From Parasulfuritortus sp037439465 (GTDB lineage Bacteria > Pseudomonadota > Gammaproteobacteria > Burkholderiales > Thiobacillaceae), in contig JBBIVX010000011.1 in NCBI GenBank assembly GCA_037439465.1, positions 1 through 64,000 of the forward strand: 64,000 nucleotides of DNA, read 5' to 3'. Of the stretch, positions 19,833 through 29,042 are shown one piece after another. Numbering within the stretch: position 1 is the first letter of the stretch; the number at the start of each line of letters is the position of its first letter. The notes beneath the pieces were generated by a model. That model saw only the letters and a program-made list of their open reading frames with translations, was not told where the DNA came from and did not search any database. A program made the position numbers and the translations under genes.

Positions 19833-20278
19833 TGGCTTCAGTGAACAAAGTGATCCTTATCGGCAACCTGGGCGCCGACCCGGAGATGCGTTATCTGCCC
19901 AGCGGCGATGCCGTCGCCAACCTGCGCATCGCCACCACCGAGACATGGAAAGACAAGAACGGCGAAAAGCAGGAAACCACCGAGTGGCACCGCGTCGCCT
20001 TCTTCGGCAAGACCGCCGAGGTCTGTGGACAGTACCTGAAGAAGGGCAGCCCGGTTTATGTGGAAGGCGCCATCCGCACCCGCAAATGGCAGGACAAGGA
20101 TGGCCAGGACCGCTATACCACCGAGATACGCGGCGACCGCATGCAGATGCTGGGCGGTCGCGCCGGCGGCGCCAGCGTTGATTACGAAAGCGGCGGCGAG
20201 AGTGCGCCAGGCGCGCGTCAGGGCACGGTCCCGGCAAGCGCTGGCGCGACCGAGCCGGATGACGACATCCCGTTCTGA
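19832..20278 (+). CDS. ssb: Single-stranded DNA-binding protein
   Basis: 148 residues from ATG 19832. The OB fold shows MASVNKVILIGNLGADPEMR, TTETWKDKNGEKQETTEWHR and KKGSPVYVEGAIRTRKWQDKDG. The glycine-rich linker ends in the acidic tip DDDIPF that recruits repair and replication partners. It overlaps the MFS gene by one base; uvrA/MFS/ssb is a conserved betaproteobacterial neighbourhood. Confidence 0.97.
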   Translation: MASVNKVILIGNLGADPEMRYLPSGDAVANLRIATTETWKDKNGEKQETTEWHRVAFFGKTAEVCGQYLKKGSPVYVEGAIRTRKWQDKDGQDRYTTEIRGDRMQMLGGRAGGASVDYESGGESAPGARQGTVPASAGATEPDDDIPF

Positions 20279-20294
20279 ATCTTGAGCGGCGGGG

Positions 20295-21260
20295 GTGGCC
20301 GTGGGCCTGCTCTCCAAGCTCTTCGGCAGTGGCCGGGCGGCCGACAGCCCCGAACTCGCGCGGGCCGTTGACAGGGCGGTTTCCCTGGTGGAGCCGCGCC
20401 TCAAGCTGGAAGGCGGCTATCCCGGCCGCTACCGTGAGGCGGTCGGCCATGCCCTCGGCTATTGCCGCGATCTGGCGGCGCGCGTGCCCGGACCGATCAG
20501 CATCGACCGGGAGAGCTTTGTGCACGATCCGCTGGTACATGCTCTTTTCCCCTCCATCGACGAGGTCCGCGCCGCCATGTGCATCAGCCAGGCCATGCGC
20601 GATTACCGCAAGGCGCATCCCGCCGCCAGCGAGGTCTATGCGCTGATGGGCATGCGGCGCAACGAGCGGCGGCTGTTCGGTGTCGAGATGGAGGGCGAGG
20701 CCCTGCGGCGGGACGTGCCGCAGCAGGTAATCTACTTTTCCGATCATACCCTGGCGGACCCGGCACCCACCGAGGCCCAGGCACGCGATCTCCTGGCCTG
20801 GGACCTGTTCGACAGCCTGCTGGGGCACGTGGCACGGCGGGTGGAGGGGCGCAAACAGGAGAAGGCGGCGCTGGAAGCGGTCAAGGATGAGCTCCTGGCC
20901 CGGCTGCGCGCCGCGCCCGCGGCGGATAGCCCCCCCCTGGAGGCGGAGCTTGCCGAGGTGCTGCAGCAGGCGCAACGGCTGAATGCCGCCCTGGAACTGG
21001 GGCAATATGGCAAGGATTTCGCGGCGGTACTGCGCCAGCCACAACGCCATCTCTATCTAGAACCGGCCTTGTTTCGTCTCGATGCCATGGGTATACGCCG
21101 CGAGGCCGACATGGCAACCGGGGCGGATGTGGCCTTTTGTGATCTCGTCGGCCGCGACCGGCGGCGCTGGACGGTGGTGATGGTGCATTGCGGCAATGTG
21201 TTGGCCGAGGCCACCCTCTCCGACCGGCTGCTATCCGCACACCGCTGGCTCGGGGTATGA
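20295..21260 (+). CDS. Uncharacterised soluble protein
   Basis: 321 residues starting at GTG 20295 (a second GTG two codons later is possible). I do not recognise the family. No signal peptide or membrane segment is apparent. The sequence is rich in charged helices (for example RRVEGRKQEKAALEAVKDEL), with a stretch RLRAAPAADSPPLEAELAEVLQQ that may form a coil. A later block, PQRHLYLEPALFRLDAMGIRR followed by DVAFCDLVGRDRRRWTVVMV, looks like a compact beta-rich domain. It follows ssb by 16 bases, so probably the same transcript; no function is assigned. Confidence 0.75.
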   Translation: MAVGLLSKLFGSGRAADSPELARAVDRAVSLVEPRLKLEGGYPGRYREAVGHALGYCRDLAARVPGPISIDRESFVHDPLVHALFPSIDEVRAAMCISQAMRDYRKAHPAASEVYALMGMRRNERRLFGVEMEGEALRRDVPQQVIYFSDHTLADPAPTEAQARDLLAWDLFDSLLGHVARRVEGRKQEKAALEAVKDELLARLRAAPAADSPPLEAELAEVLQQAQRLNAALELGQYGKDFAAVLRQPQRHLYLEPALFRLDAMGIRREADMATGADVAFCDLVGRDRRRWTVVMVHCGNVLAEATLSDRLLSAHRWLGV

Positions 21261-21306
21261 TGTTGTATCGATTGGATATTCGCTCGTCTTTTTCTAGGGG
21301 AAAGCC

Positions 21307-22614
21307 ATGCACGTGAAGGGGATCGGCCTCGTCGGCCTGATGATGGTGGGCACCGGGGCGCAAGCCGCCGGCTTCGCCTTGATCGAGCAAAGCGCCAGTG
21401 GACTGGGCAATGCCTATGCCGGTCAGGCGGCATCTGCTCAGGATGCCAGCACAATCTTTTTCAATCCGGCCGGCTTGACCCGCGTCCAGGGGCGCCAGGT
21501 GGTGGTTGCCGGCAATGCCATCGGCTTTTCCGCGGAATTTGCCGATGGCGGCAGCGCTCGGGCACCGTTGCAGACGTCACTGGGTGGAGACGGTGGTCAG
21601 GCAGGCGGCTGGTCGCTGGCGCCAAACTTCTATTACGCCATGGACGTGCGCCCCGGACTCAAGTTCGGCCTTGGGGTGAACGCGCCATTCGGTCTGGTTA
21701 CCGAATACAATGGCGATTGGGCCGGCCGTTTCCATGCGGTCAAGTCGGACCTGAAAACTCTCAACGTGAATCCCTCGCTGGCCTTCAAGCTCGATGGCCG
21801 CTGGTCATTGGGCGCCGGCATCAATGCGCAGCAGGCCAGGGCGGTGCTGACCAACAAGGTGAACTACAGCGCGGTCCTTTTTCAGGCGACGAGCGGCGCG
21901 ATGGTGGCGCCAAACCTGGAAGGCACGGCCAAGGTGGAAGGCGACGACTGGTCCTGGGGCTATAACCTGGGCCTGTTGTTCAGCCCCGACGAAGCTACCC
22001 GCATCGGCCTCAATTACCGTTCCCGGCAGGCCTATACCCTGGAGGGCAGCGTGAGCTTCAGCCGCCCCGCCGGTCTCACTGCCACCCAGGCCGCCATACT
22101 CAATGCGGCGGTACCCAACGGCGGCGTAACCGCCTCGGTCAAGTTGCCCGACAGCGCTTCGCTCAGCCTCATGCGGCAAGTCAGCCCGCAATGGGATTTG
22201 CTGGCGGATATCACCTGGACGCACTGGGGGCTGTTTGACGACCTCACCATTGTGCGCAGCAATGGCGCCACCCTCGGCAGTACACCGGAAAACTGGAATA
22301 ACGTCTGGCGCTATTCCGCTGGCCTTAATTACCACCCCGGTGGCGACATGATGTGGCGGTTTGGTCTCGCCTACGACGAGACGCCGGTGCCGGATGCCTA
22401 CCGTACCCCCCGCATCCCGGATGAGAGCCGCACCTGGCTGGCGGCGGGCGGCCAGTATCACCTGTCCAAGCAGGCTGCTGTCGATTTCGGCTATGCCCAC
22501 CTCTTCGTCAAGGATGCCTCGATCAACCAGGCCTCGGCCAGCGGTGGAGTGCTGGCGGGCCGCTATGACAACGCCGTCGATATCGTGAGCGTCCAGTACA
22601 CGCACAGCTTCTGA
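21307..22614 (+). CDS. OmpP1/FadL family outer-membrane porin
   Basis: 435 residues. The signal peptide ends near GTGAQA, and the mature protein begins AGFALIEQSASGLGNAYAGQ, the FadL N-terminal hatch signature; the protein ends in Phe (VSVQYTHSF) as expected for an outer-membrane beta barrel. The NPAGLT and APFGLVTEYNGDWAGRFHA segments are family typical. FadL proteins take long-chain fatty acids or other hydrophobic compounds across the outer membrane. AGGGGAAA precedes the ATG. The following acyl-activating enzyme supports fatty acid uptake. Substrate is inferred, not shown. Confidence 0.9.
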   Translation: MHVKGIGLVGLMMVGTGAQAAGFALIEQSASGLGNAYAGQAASAQDASTIFFNPAGLTRVQGRQVVVAGNAIGFSAEFADGGSARAPLQTSLGGDGGQAGGWSLAPNFYYAMDVRPGLKFGLGVNAPFGLVTEYNGDWAGRFHAVKSDLKTLNVNPSLAFKLDGRWSLGAGINAQQARAVLTNKVNYSAVLFQATSGAMVAPNLEGTAKVEGDDWSWGYNLGLLFSPDEATRIGLNYRSRQAYTLEGSVSFSRPAGLTATQAAILNAAVPNGGVTASVKLPDSASLSLMRQVSPQWDLLADITWTHWGLFDDLTIVRSNGATLGSTPENWNNVWRYSAGLNYHPGGDMMWRFGLAYDETPVPDAYRTPRIPDESRTWLAAGGQYHLSKQAAVDFGYAHLFVKDASINQASASGGVLAGRYDNAVDIVSVQYTHSF

Positions 22615-22627
22615 GACGGTGAGCGCC

Positions 22628-24160
22628 ATGCGTGAGACCGTGTTTGCAGCACTGGTGGCCGCCATGCGCCGCTTCGGCCGCCATGCGCCGGGGCAGTGGG
22701 AGGACATGAAGCCGGGTACCTACGGGTACGGTGATTTGCTGAAGATGTCCCTCGCCTTGGGTCGTCTGCTGACAAAGATCAGCGATGAGGGCGAGCATGT
22801 CGGCATACTGATGCCGAACATGGTCGCGACGGTCGGTTTGCTGATCGGCGCCTCGGCCTTCAGGCGCGTACCATGCATGCTCAACTACACAGCCGGCGCG
22901 AACGGCATGCAGAATGCCTGCCAGACCGCTTGCGTGCGCACCGTGGTGACCTCGCGCCTATTCCTGGAAAAGGCCAATCTGACCGAGGAAGTGGCGCGCC
23001 TGGGCAATGTACGGTTGCTCTACCTGGAGGACTTGCGCAAGGAATTCACCCTCGCCGACAAGCTCTGGCTGATGGCCTATGCGCTCTGGTTCCCGCTCCG
23101 CGCGGTGCCGGCGGGCGATCCTGAAGCACCGGCCGTGGTGCTGTTTACTTCCGGTTCAGAGGGCAAACCCAAGGGCGTGGTGTTGTCGCACCGGGCCTTG
23201 CTCGCCAACGTCGATCAGATCATGGCCCGCGTACCGCTCGGCCGCCAGGACAAATTCCTCGGCTGCCTGCCGATATTCCATTCCTTCGGCCTGACTGGCG
23301 GCGTGCTGCTGCCCATCGTATGCGGCGCACGGGTCATGCTCTACACCAGTCCCCTGCATTACAAGGTGATTCCACAGATGGTGCGCGACCGGGGCTGTAC
23401 GGTCATGTTTGCGACCGGCACCTTTCTGAATCAATATGCGCGCAATGCCGAGCCAGGCGATTTCGCCAGTCTTAGATACGTGGTGGCGGGGGCGGAGAAG
23501 CTGGCCGCTTCGGTACGCGCATTGTGGCAGGAGAAGTTCGGCATCGACATCATCGAAGGTTATGGTGCCACCGAGACAGCGCCGGTGTTGTGCGCCAACG
23601 CCCCCGACAACAACCGCCATGGCAGTGTCGGGCGACTGCTCCCAGGCATCGAATCGCGCCTCGTGCCGGTTACCGGTATCGAACACGGCAGCGAGTTGCA
23701 TGTGCGCGGTCCCAACCTCATGTCCGGCTATTATCGTTTCGATCGCCCCGGCCAGTTGGAGCCGCCGGCCTCCTCGGTCGGTCCCGGCTGGTACAACACG
23801 GGGGACGTGGTGGACCTCGACCCGGACGGCTTCGTGCAGGTGATCGGCCGTCTCAAACGTTTCGCCAAAGTGGCCGGCGAGATGGTGTCGCTGGAAGTGG
23901 TGGAAAACCTTGCCCGCGCGGTTTCCGCCGAGGCCATGCATGCGGCCACCTGCATCACCGACCTCGGCCGCGGCGAGACCATCGTGCTGTTCACCACCGA
24001 CTCCGACCTCACCCGTGAACAACTGGCCTCGGCCGCGCAAGGCATGGGTTATCCCGAGATTACCGTGCCTCGCAGGATACGCGTGGTCGAAACGCTACCC
24101 CTCCTCGGCACCGGCAAGGTCGATTATGTGACCCTGAAAATCCTGGTTGCCCAGGCATGA
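22628..24160 (+). CDS. Acyl-ACP/acyl-CoA synthetase like the C-terminal half of Aas
   Basis: 510 residues from ATG 22628 (an in-frame GTG at 22619 would add three). The AMP-binding motif VLFTSGSEGKPKGVVLSH lies near 171-188, and the A5 motif EGYGATE, A7 YNTGDVVDLD and A8 GRLKRFAKVAGEMVS follow. LPIFHSFGLTGG, SPLHYKVIP and the FAKVAGEMVSLE segment are closest to the ligase half of E. coli Aas. The N-terminal acyltransferase half of Aas is absent, so this is probably a free-standing fatty acid activating enzyme feeding acyl-ACP or acyl-CoA. It follows the FadL porin and overlaps the TonB receptor gene by 4 bases. Confidence 0.85.
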   Translation: MRETVFAALVAAMRRFGRHAPGQWEDMKPGTYGYGDLLKMSLALGRLLTKISDEGEHVGILMPNMVATVGLLIGASAFRRVPCMLNYTAGANGMQNACQTACVRTVVTSRLFLEKANLTEEVARLGNVRLLYLEDLRKEFTLADKLWLMAYALWFPLRAVPAGDPEAPAVVLFTSGSEGKPKGVVLSHRALLANVDQIMARVPLGRQDKFLGCLPIFHSFGLTGGVLLPIVCGARVMLYTSPLHYKVIPQMVRDRGCTVMFATGTFLNQYARNAEPGDFASLRYVVAGAEKLAASVRALWQEKFGIDIIEGYGATETAPVLCANAPDNNRHGSVGRLLPGIESRLVPVTGIEHGSELHVRGPNLMSGYYRFDRPGQLEPPASSVGPGWYNTGDVVDLDPDGFVQVIGRLKRFAKVAGEMVSLEVVENLARAVSAEAMHAATCITDLGRGETIVLFTTDSDLTREQLASAAQGMGYPEITVPRRIRVVETLPLLGTGKVDYVTLKILVAQA

Positions 24161-26199
24161 ATATGCATCTTCCATTAACGGCTTGCCTGTTTGGGCTGGC
24201 GGGTACCACTTGGGCGGCGCTGCCCTCCGAGGGCCTGTTTCTCGACGAACTGCCCAGGGTGTTGACCGCCTCGCGCATTGCCCAGTCGCCGCTGGAAGCG
24301 CCAGCGCCGGTGACGGTGATCGACCGTGCGACCATACGGGCCTCCGGCATGACGGAGATCTACGATTTGATGCGGCTGGTACCAGGTTTTCAGGTAGCGG
24401 ATTGGCCCAAGGGCTCGCCCATGGTGGTCAATCATGGCATGGGCGATGCCTACCCGCATTTTCTGCAGGTGCTGGTGGATGGCCGTTCTGTGCTTGACGC
24501 GGCCATGGGCAACGTGCCCTGGCAGGATCTGCCTATCCGCATCAACGACATCGAGCGCATCGAGGTCGTGCGCGGGCCGGATCAGGCCAGCTATGGCGCC
24601 AACGCCTTTCAGGGGGTGGTCAATATCATCACCCTGCAGCCCGGCGATGATCCCGGTGGCGGGGTGACCATTTCCCGTGGTGAGAACGATTTCGAGGACA
24701 CCTATCTCCACCTTGGTCGGCGCGCCGGCAAAATGGACTGGCGTGTCGCGGCCTCTGCGCGCAAGGCGACCAATTTCGAGGACCGGTCGGTGGCGTATGA
24801 TCTTCGCCAGGAGACTATCGATCGGCGCACGGTGAACGCCCAGCTGGCCTATCGTCCGGACAACACGGCTGAATTTCATGCCACCCTGGGCTGGAGCCAG
24901 GGCGAGGACAGCGTCGGCAGCTCCTTTTTTCGCAACGAGCCCTATCATCCCCGCGACAATGAAAACACCACCCTGCAGTTGGACTGGCATCGTCACTACG
25001 GCACGGATTCCGAGATCACGCTGCGTTACACCCATGCCACTCGCGCCAATGCGGAGCGGCTGCTCATGCGCGCCGGTCCGTTGTCGAGCCCGGTCGATTA
25101 TGACATCGACAGCCGGCGCGACGCGCTGGAATTCCAGCAGACCCACGCCTTCGCCGACACGCTCAAGGCTTTGTGGGGGGCCGGCTTGCAGCGGGATGAG
25201 GTGAAGTCCGCGCACTACCTGTATGGCCAGGGGTCAGTCAGTGGCGACGCCTGGCAGGTGTTCGGTAACCTCGACTGGCGCCTTGCGCCCGCGTGGTTGC
25301 TGCACCTGGGCGCCATGGCCGAAGACCACTTCAACACAGATACCTTGTTCTCGCCGCGCGCCGCCCTCAACTATGCCCTGTCACCGCGACATGCCCTGCG
25401 CCTGAGCGGCGGCCGCGGTTATCTGTCACCGACCATGTGGCAAAGCAAGGCGCACGAGGCCTTTGTCTACCAGGGCGATCACCTGGCCGTACCCGGCCTG
25501 GGCGATCTCTACGGCCATGTCGTCGATGTCGGCGCCTGGGTCGCAAAACCGCCCGATCCGCAGACCATGGATTTCGTCGAACTGGGCTATGTCAGCCTAT
25601 ATCCCGAGCTTGGCCTTACCGTGGATACGCGGGTGTTTCAGGAGAGACACGGCGGTTATGTCGATTTTCGCAGCTGCGTACTGGCCGGCTCCTCGCTCTA
25701 CGGTCCGCTCTGTCCCTTTCCGGCGCCCGCCGGCTACGTGCCGCTGGCGGACCTCGACAAGGCTTTTTATTCCGAAAATACCGGCGATATCCGCGTGCGC
25801 GGCATCGATCTGACACTCGACTGGCGGCATCCGCTGGCCGGGCGCTTGCTTTTTTCCCATGCCATCACCGGTATCCGGGCGGCGGCCGATACCAACGACG
25901 ATACCGAAGCGAGCGCGCCCCATCACAGCAGCAGCCTGCTTTGGTCCAAGTCCTTTCCCTGGGACATCGACGCCAGCTTGGGCTATTACCGCGTCGGTTG
26001 GATGAAATGGCTGGGTGATGGCGATCAGCAGCCGGCCTATGAGCGGGTCGATGCACGGCTTGCCAAGCGATTCGGCAAGCCTGGCGGCAACAACGAAGTG
26101 GCGTTGACCGTGCAGAATCTCAACGGCGACCATATCGAGTTTCGTGACCAGAGTACGACACGGCGTCGAGCCTTGGTGAGCCTGCGCCTGGAATGGTGA
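24157..26199 (+). CDS. TonB-dependent outer-membrane receptor
   Basis: 680 residues with a signal peptide ending near GTTWA. The plug domain shows PAPVTVIDRATIRASGMTEI, LVPGFQVADW, then RIEVVRGPDQASYGANAFQG and VVNIITLQP. The C-terminal barrel ends in ALVSLRLEW. It is of the Cir/FepA-like class with long extracellular loops; a CVLAGSSLYGPLC loop near residue 510 could be disulfide-bonded. Its ATG lies in the stop of the preceding synthetase gene, so it belongs to the FadL-synthetase operon. The ligand could be a siderophore or a hydrophobic compound; the sequence does not decide. Confidence 0.9.
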   Translation: MNMHLPLTACLFGLAGTTWAALPSEGLFLDELPRVLTASRIAQSPLEAPAPVTVIDRATIRASGMTEIYDLMRLVPGFQVADWPKGSPMVVNHGMGDAYPHFLQVLVDGRSVLDAAMGNVPWQDLPIRINDIERIEVVRGPDQASYGANAFQGVVNIITLQPGDDPGGGVTISRGENDFEDTYLHLGRRAGKMDWRVAASARKATNFEDRSVAYDLRQETIDRRTVNAQLAYRPDNTAEFHATLGWSQGEDSVGSSFFRNEPYHPRDNENTTLQLDWHRHYGTDSEITLRYTHATRANAERLLMRAGPLSSPVDYDIDSRRDALEFQQTHAFADTLKALWGAGLQRDEVKSAHYLYGQGSVSGDAWQVFGNLDWRLAPAWLLHLGAMAEDHFNTDTLFSPRAALNYALSPRHALRLSGGRGYLSPTMWQSKAHEAFVYQGDHLAVPGLGDLYGHVVDVGAWVAKPPDPQTMDFVELGYVSLYPELGLTVDTRVFQERHGGYVDFRSCVLAGSSLYGPLCPFPAPAGYVPLADLDKAFYSENTGDIRVRGIDLTLDWRHPLAGRLLFSHAITGIRAAADTNDDTEASAPHHSSSLLWSKSFPWDIDASLGYYRVGWMKWLGDGDQQPAYERVDARLAKRFGKPGGNNEVALTVQNLNGDHIEFRDQSTTRRRALVSLRLEW

Positions 26200-26248
26200 G
26201 GTGCCCGAGGGTTGATATTGTCCAGCCCGCCTAAATATAGGATTGGCT

Positions 26249-26257
26249 TGATATAAT
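26249..26257 (+). promoter_or_regulatory. Candidate extended -10 promoter of fmdB-DUF502-aspS
   Basis: TGATATAAT, that is TGn directly before a perfect TATAAT (26252-26257), 31 bases before the fmdB ATG. No good -35 hexamer is visible at the right distance, which an extended -10 tolerates. Confidence 0.5.
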
Positions 26258-26287
26258 CTAACAAATCCTTTTTTGGAGTGACTAAAG

Positions 26288-26545
26288 ATGCCTATCTATG
26301 CCTACAAGTGCAGCGCCTGCGGCAACGAGCAGGATGTGATGCAAAAGGTGAGCGATGCGCCTTTGACCACCTGCCCGCAATGCGGCGCCGTCGCGTTCAG
26401 CAAACAACTTACGGCGGCCGGCTTCCAGCTAAAGGGCAAGGGGTATTACGCCACCGATTTCAAAGGTGGCTCTGCCGCCCCGAAGAAAGAGGAGTCGTCG
26501 GCGCCTGCCTGCGGCAGCGGATGCTGTTGCGCGGCCGGCCACTGA
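26288..26545 (+). CDS. FmdB-family zinc ribbon protein
   Basis: 85 residues. The N-terminal MPIYAYKCSACGNEQDVMQK and the second pair CPQCG at residues 34-38 form a FmdB/putative regulatory zinc ribbon. The C-terminus is cysteine-rich (ACGSGCCCAAGH), suggesting extra metal binding or lipid-like modification; this tail occurs in many proteobacterial members. Function unknown; the FmdB name comes from a formamidase operon regulator candidate. TTTTTTGGAGTG gives a strong ribosome site. Followed by a hairpin and then DUF502. Confidence 0.85.
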   Translation: MPIYAYKCSACGNEQDVMQKVSDAPLTTCPQCGAVAFSKQLTAAGFQLKGKGYYATDFKGGSAAPKKEESSAPACGSGCCCAAGH

Positions 26546-26564
26546 CGCCCGATCTTCCCCGATA

Positions 26565-26599
26565 GGGCAAAACGCCTTGGCGTTTTGCCCATTTTGTTT
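26565..26599 (+). terminator. Strong hairpin with T-rich tail between fmdB and DUF502
   Basis: GGGCAAAACGCC (26565-26576), loop TT, GGCGTTTTGCCC (26579-26590), then ATTTTGTTT. The 12-bp perfect stem looks like an intrinsic terminator, yet the next gene starts at 26603, only 4 bases after the tail. It could end most fmdB transcripts or act as an attenuator in front of DUF502 and aspS. Confidence 0.7.
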
Positions 26600-26602
26600 C
26601 TT

Positions 26603-27235
26603 ATGACCGCACCTCATCTAAAACGTCACTTTCTCACCGGGCTCGTCATCCTTGTCCCCCTCGGCATCACGGTTTGGGTGATCGCCGCCTTGGTCGGGTT
26701 CATGGACCAGACCTTGCTCTTGCTGCCCGAGCACTGGCGGCCCGAGTACTGGATGGGTTTCCGCATTCCCGGATTGGGGGTGCTATTGACCTTGGTGGTG
26801 GTGTTATTGACCGGAGTTCTGGCCAGCAATCTGCTCGGTCAGCGCATGGTGCGTTTCTGGGAGGCCTTGCTCAACCGCATCCCGGTGGTGAAGTCCATCT
26901 ACGGCAGCGTCAAGCAGGTCTCCGATACCCTGCTGTCTGGGACCGGCCACGCCTTTCGCAAGGTGCTGCTGGTGCGTTACCCGCATCCCAATGCTTGGTC
27001 ACTGGCCTTCCAGACCAACGTGCCGGTCGAAATCATGGAGCACCTGGGTGAGGACTGGCTGGCGGTGTTCATTCCCACCGCGCCCAGCCCGGTGAACGGT
27101 TTTTATTTTTACGTGCGGCGCGAGGACACCGTCGAGATGGATATTCCCGTCGACCTGGCGCTCAAATACATCGTTTCCATGGGTGTGGCGACGCCCCAGG
27201 CGAAGGCGGTGGCCGCCACCTACCCTGGCGATTGA
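26603..27235 (+). CDS. DUF502 family inner-membrane protein
   Basis: 210 residues from ATG 26603. Two membrane helices are predicted (about 10-32, FLTGLVILVPLGITVWVIAA, and about 53-75, GVLLTLVVVLLTGVLASNLL). NRIPVVKSIYGSVKQVSDTL is the DUF502 hallmark, followed by a soluble domain with VFIPTAPSPVNGFYFYVRR. No biochemical role is established for the family. A TTG at 26585 inside the hairpin could give a longer form, but ATG 26603 matches family starts. It lies 19 bases upstream of aspS, a conserved pairing. Confidence 0.85.
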   Translation: MTAPHLKRHFLTGLVILVPLGITVWVIAALVGFMDQTLLLLPEHWRPEYWMGFRIPGLGVLLTLVVVLLTGVLASNLLGQRMVRFWEALLNRIPVVKSIYGSVKQVSDTLLSGTGHAFRKVLLVRYPHPNAWSLAFQTNVPVEIMEHLGEDWLAVFIPTAPSPVNGFYFYVRREDTVEMDIPVDLALKYIVSMGVATPQAKAVAATYPGD

Positions 27236-27254
27236 TCGAAAAAAGGATAAATAG

Positions 27255-29042
27255 ATGCGTACTCATTACTGCGGTGCGGTGCGCGCCGCCGACATCGGCA
27301 ACACCGTCACACTGTATGGCTGGGCGCATCGCCGGCGCGACCACGGTGGCGTCATCTTCATCGACCTAAGGGACCGCGAAGGCACGGTGCAGGTGGTGAT
27401 CGACCCGGATACCGCGGAGGCCTTCAGGATCGCCGAAGAGGTGCGCGGTGAATTCGTGCTCAAGGTGGTTGGTCGGGTGCGCGCCCGGCCGGCGGGCACC
27501 GAGAACGCTAACTTGCCCACTGGCCTCATCGAGGTGCTGACCCGGCAGATGGAGGTGCTCAACCCCTCGCTGACGCCGCCGTTCCAACTCGACGACGAAA
27601 ACATCAACGAGAATATCCGTCTGCAATACCGTTATCTCGACCTGCGCCGGCCGGCCATGCAGGCCAACATGCGGTTGCGCTACCGGGTCACCAAGCTGAT
27701 GCGCGACTATCTCGACCAGAGTGGCTTTATCGAGGTGGAAACGCCGATGCTGACCCGCTCCACTCCGGAAGGCGCGCGCGACTACCTGGTGCCCTCGCGC
27801 GTCCACGATGGCCTGTTCTACGCCCTGCCGCAGTCGCCCCAGTTGTTCAAGCAGCTTTTGATGGTGGCCGGCTTTGATCGCTATTTCCAGATCACCAAGT
27901 GCTTCCGCGACGAGGACCTGCGCGCCGATCGCCAGCCCGAGTTCACCCAGGTCGATCTGGAGACCTCGTTCATGGGAGAGGAGGAAATCATGACCCTGGT
28001 CGAGGGCATGATCCGCGATATGTTCAAGAAGGCGCAGGCTATCGACCTGCCCGACCCCTTCCCGCGCATGACCTATGCCGAGGCGATGGCCCGCTACGGT
28101 TCCGACAAGCCGGACCTGCGGGTGACGCTGGAGATTTCCGAAGTCACCGACGCCATGAAGGAGGTCGCCTTCAAGGTTTTCTCCGGCCCGGCCAACGACC
28201 CGGCCGGTCGGGTCGCCGCCCTGCGCGTGCCCGGCGGCGCGGCGCTCAGCCGCGGCGAGATCGACGGCTACACCGAGTTCGTCAAGATCTACGGCGCCCG
28301 CGGCCTGGCCTACATCAAGGTCAACGACGTCAGCCAACTGAACGACACCGGCCTGCAATCACCCATCGTCAAGAATCTGAACGAGGCCGCGCTGAAGACC
28401 GTCATGGAACGTACCGGCGCGCAGAATGGCGACCTGATCTTCTTCGGCGCCGACCGCGCCAAGGTGGTCAACGACGCGCTCGGCGCCCTGCGTCTGAAGA
28501 TCGGTCACGACAAGGGCCACGTCGACGGCCGCGCCTGGGCGCCATTGTGGGTGATCGATTTCCCCATGTTCGAATACAACGAGGACGAAAGGCGCTGGGA
28601 TGCCCTGCATCACCCCTTCACCGCGCCCAAGGACGGTCACGAGGACTTGCTCGCGTCTGACCCCGGCCGCGCCCTGTCCAAGGCCTACGACATGGTGCTG
28701 AACGGCTGGGAGGTGGGCGGTGGTTCAATCCGTATCCACCGCGAGGCGGTACAGGAGAAGGTGTTCGAGGCGCTCAACATCGGCTCCGAAGAACGCCGCA
28801 GCAAGTTTGGCTTTTTGCTCGATGCCCTGCAGTATGGCGCACCGCCGCATGGTGGCCTGGCCTTCGGCCTGGATCGTCTGGTCACCCTGATGACCGGGGC
28901 CGAGTCGATCCGCGACGTCATCGCCTTTCCTAAGACCCAGCGGGCCGCCTGTCTGATGACCGATGCGCCCAACACGGTCGATGAGCGGCAGTTGCGTGAC
29001 CTGCATATCCGGCTGCGCAACCCGGTGGGGAGCCCGGACTGA
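27255..29042 (+). CDS. aspS: Aspartyl-tRNA synthetase
   Basis: 595 residues. The N-terminal OB fold is CGAVRAADIGNTVTLYGWAHRRRDHGGVIF. Class II motif 2 is seen in KCFRDEDLRADRQPEFTQVD and motif 3 in GGLAFGLDRLVTLM; the bacterial GAD insertion lies between (about 285-420). It charges tRNA-Asp, and probably tRNA-Asn in organisms using the amidotransferase route; discriminating from the sequence alone is unsafe. AAAAGGATAA precedes the ATG. Confidence 0.98.
   Translation: MRTHYCGAVRAADIGNTVTLYGWAHRRRDHGGVIFIDLRDREGTVQVVIDPDTAEAFRIAEEVRGEFVLKVVGRVRARPAGTENANLPTGLIEVLTRQMEVLNPSLTPPFQLDDENINENIRLQYRYLDLRRPAMQANMRLRYRVTKLMRDYLDQSGFIEVETPMLTRSTPEGARDYLVPSRVHDGLFYALPQSPQLFKQLLMVAGFDRYFQITKCFRDEDLRADRQPEFTQVDLETSFMGEEEIMTLVEGMIRDMFKKAQAIDLPDPFPRMTYAEAMARYGSDKPDLRVTLEISEVTDAMKEVAFKVFSGPANDPAGRVAALRVPGGAALSRGEIDGYTEFVKIYGARGLAYIKVNDVSQLNDTGLQSPIVKNLNEAALKTVMERTGAQNGDLIFFGADRAKVVNDALGALRLKIGHDKGHVDGRAWAPLWVIDFPMFEYNEDERRWDALHHPFTAPKDGHEDLLASDPGRALSKAYDMVLNGWEVGGGSIRIHREAVQEKVFEALNIGSEERRSKFGFLLDALQYGAPPHGGLAFGLDRLVTLMTGAESIRDVIAFPKTQRAACLMTDAPNTVDERQLRDLHIRLRNPVGSPD

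Noticed and set aside
26240..26274. GGATT...AATCC stem followed by TTTTTT before fmdB
   Set aside because: The stem is only 5 bp with a 19-base loop and encloses the likely -10; the T-run belongs to the ribosome site region.
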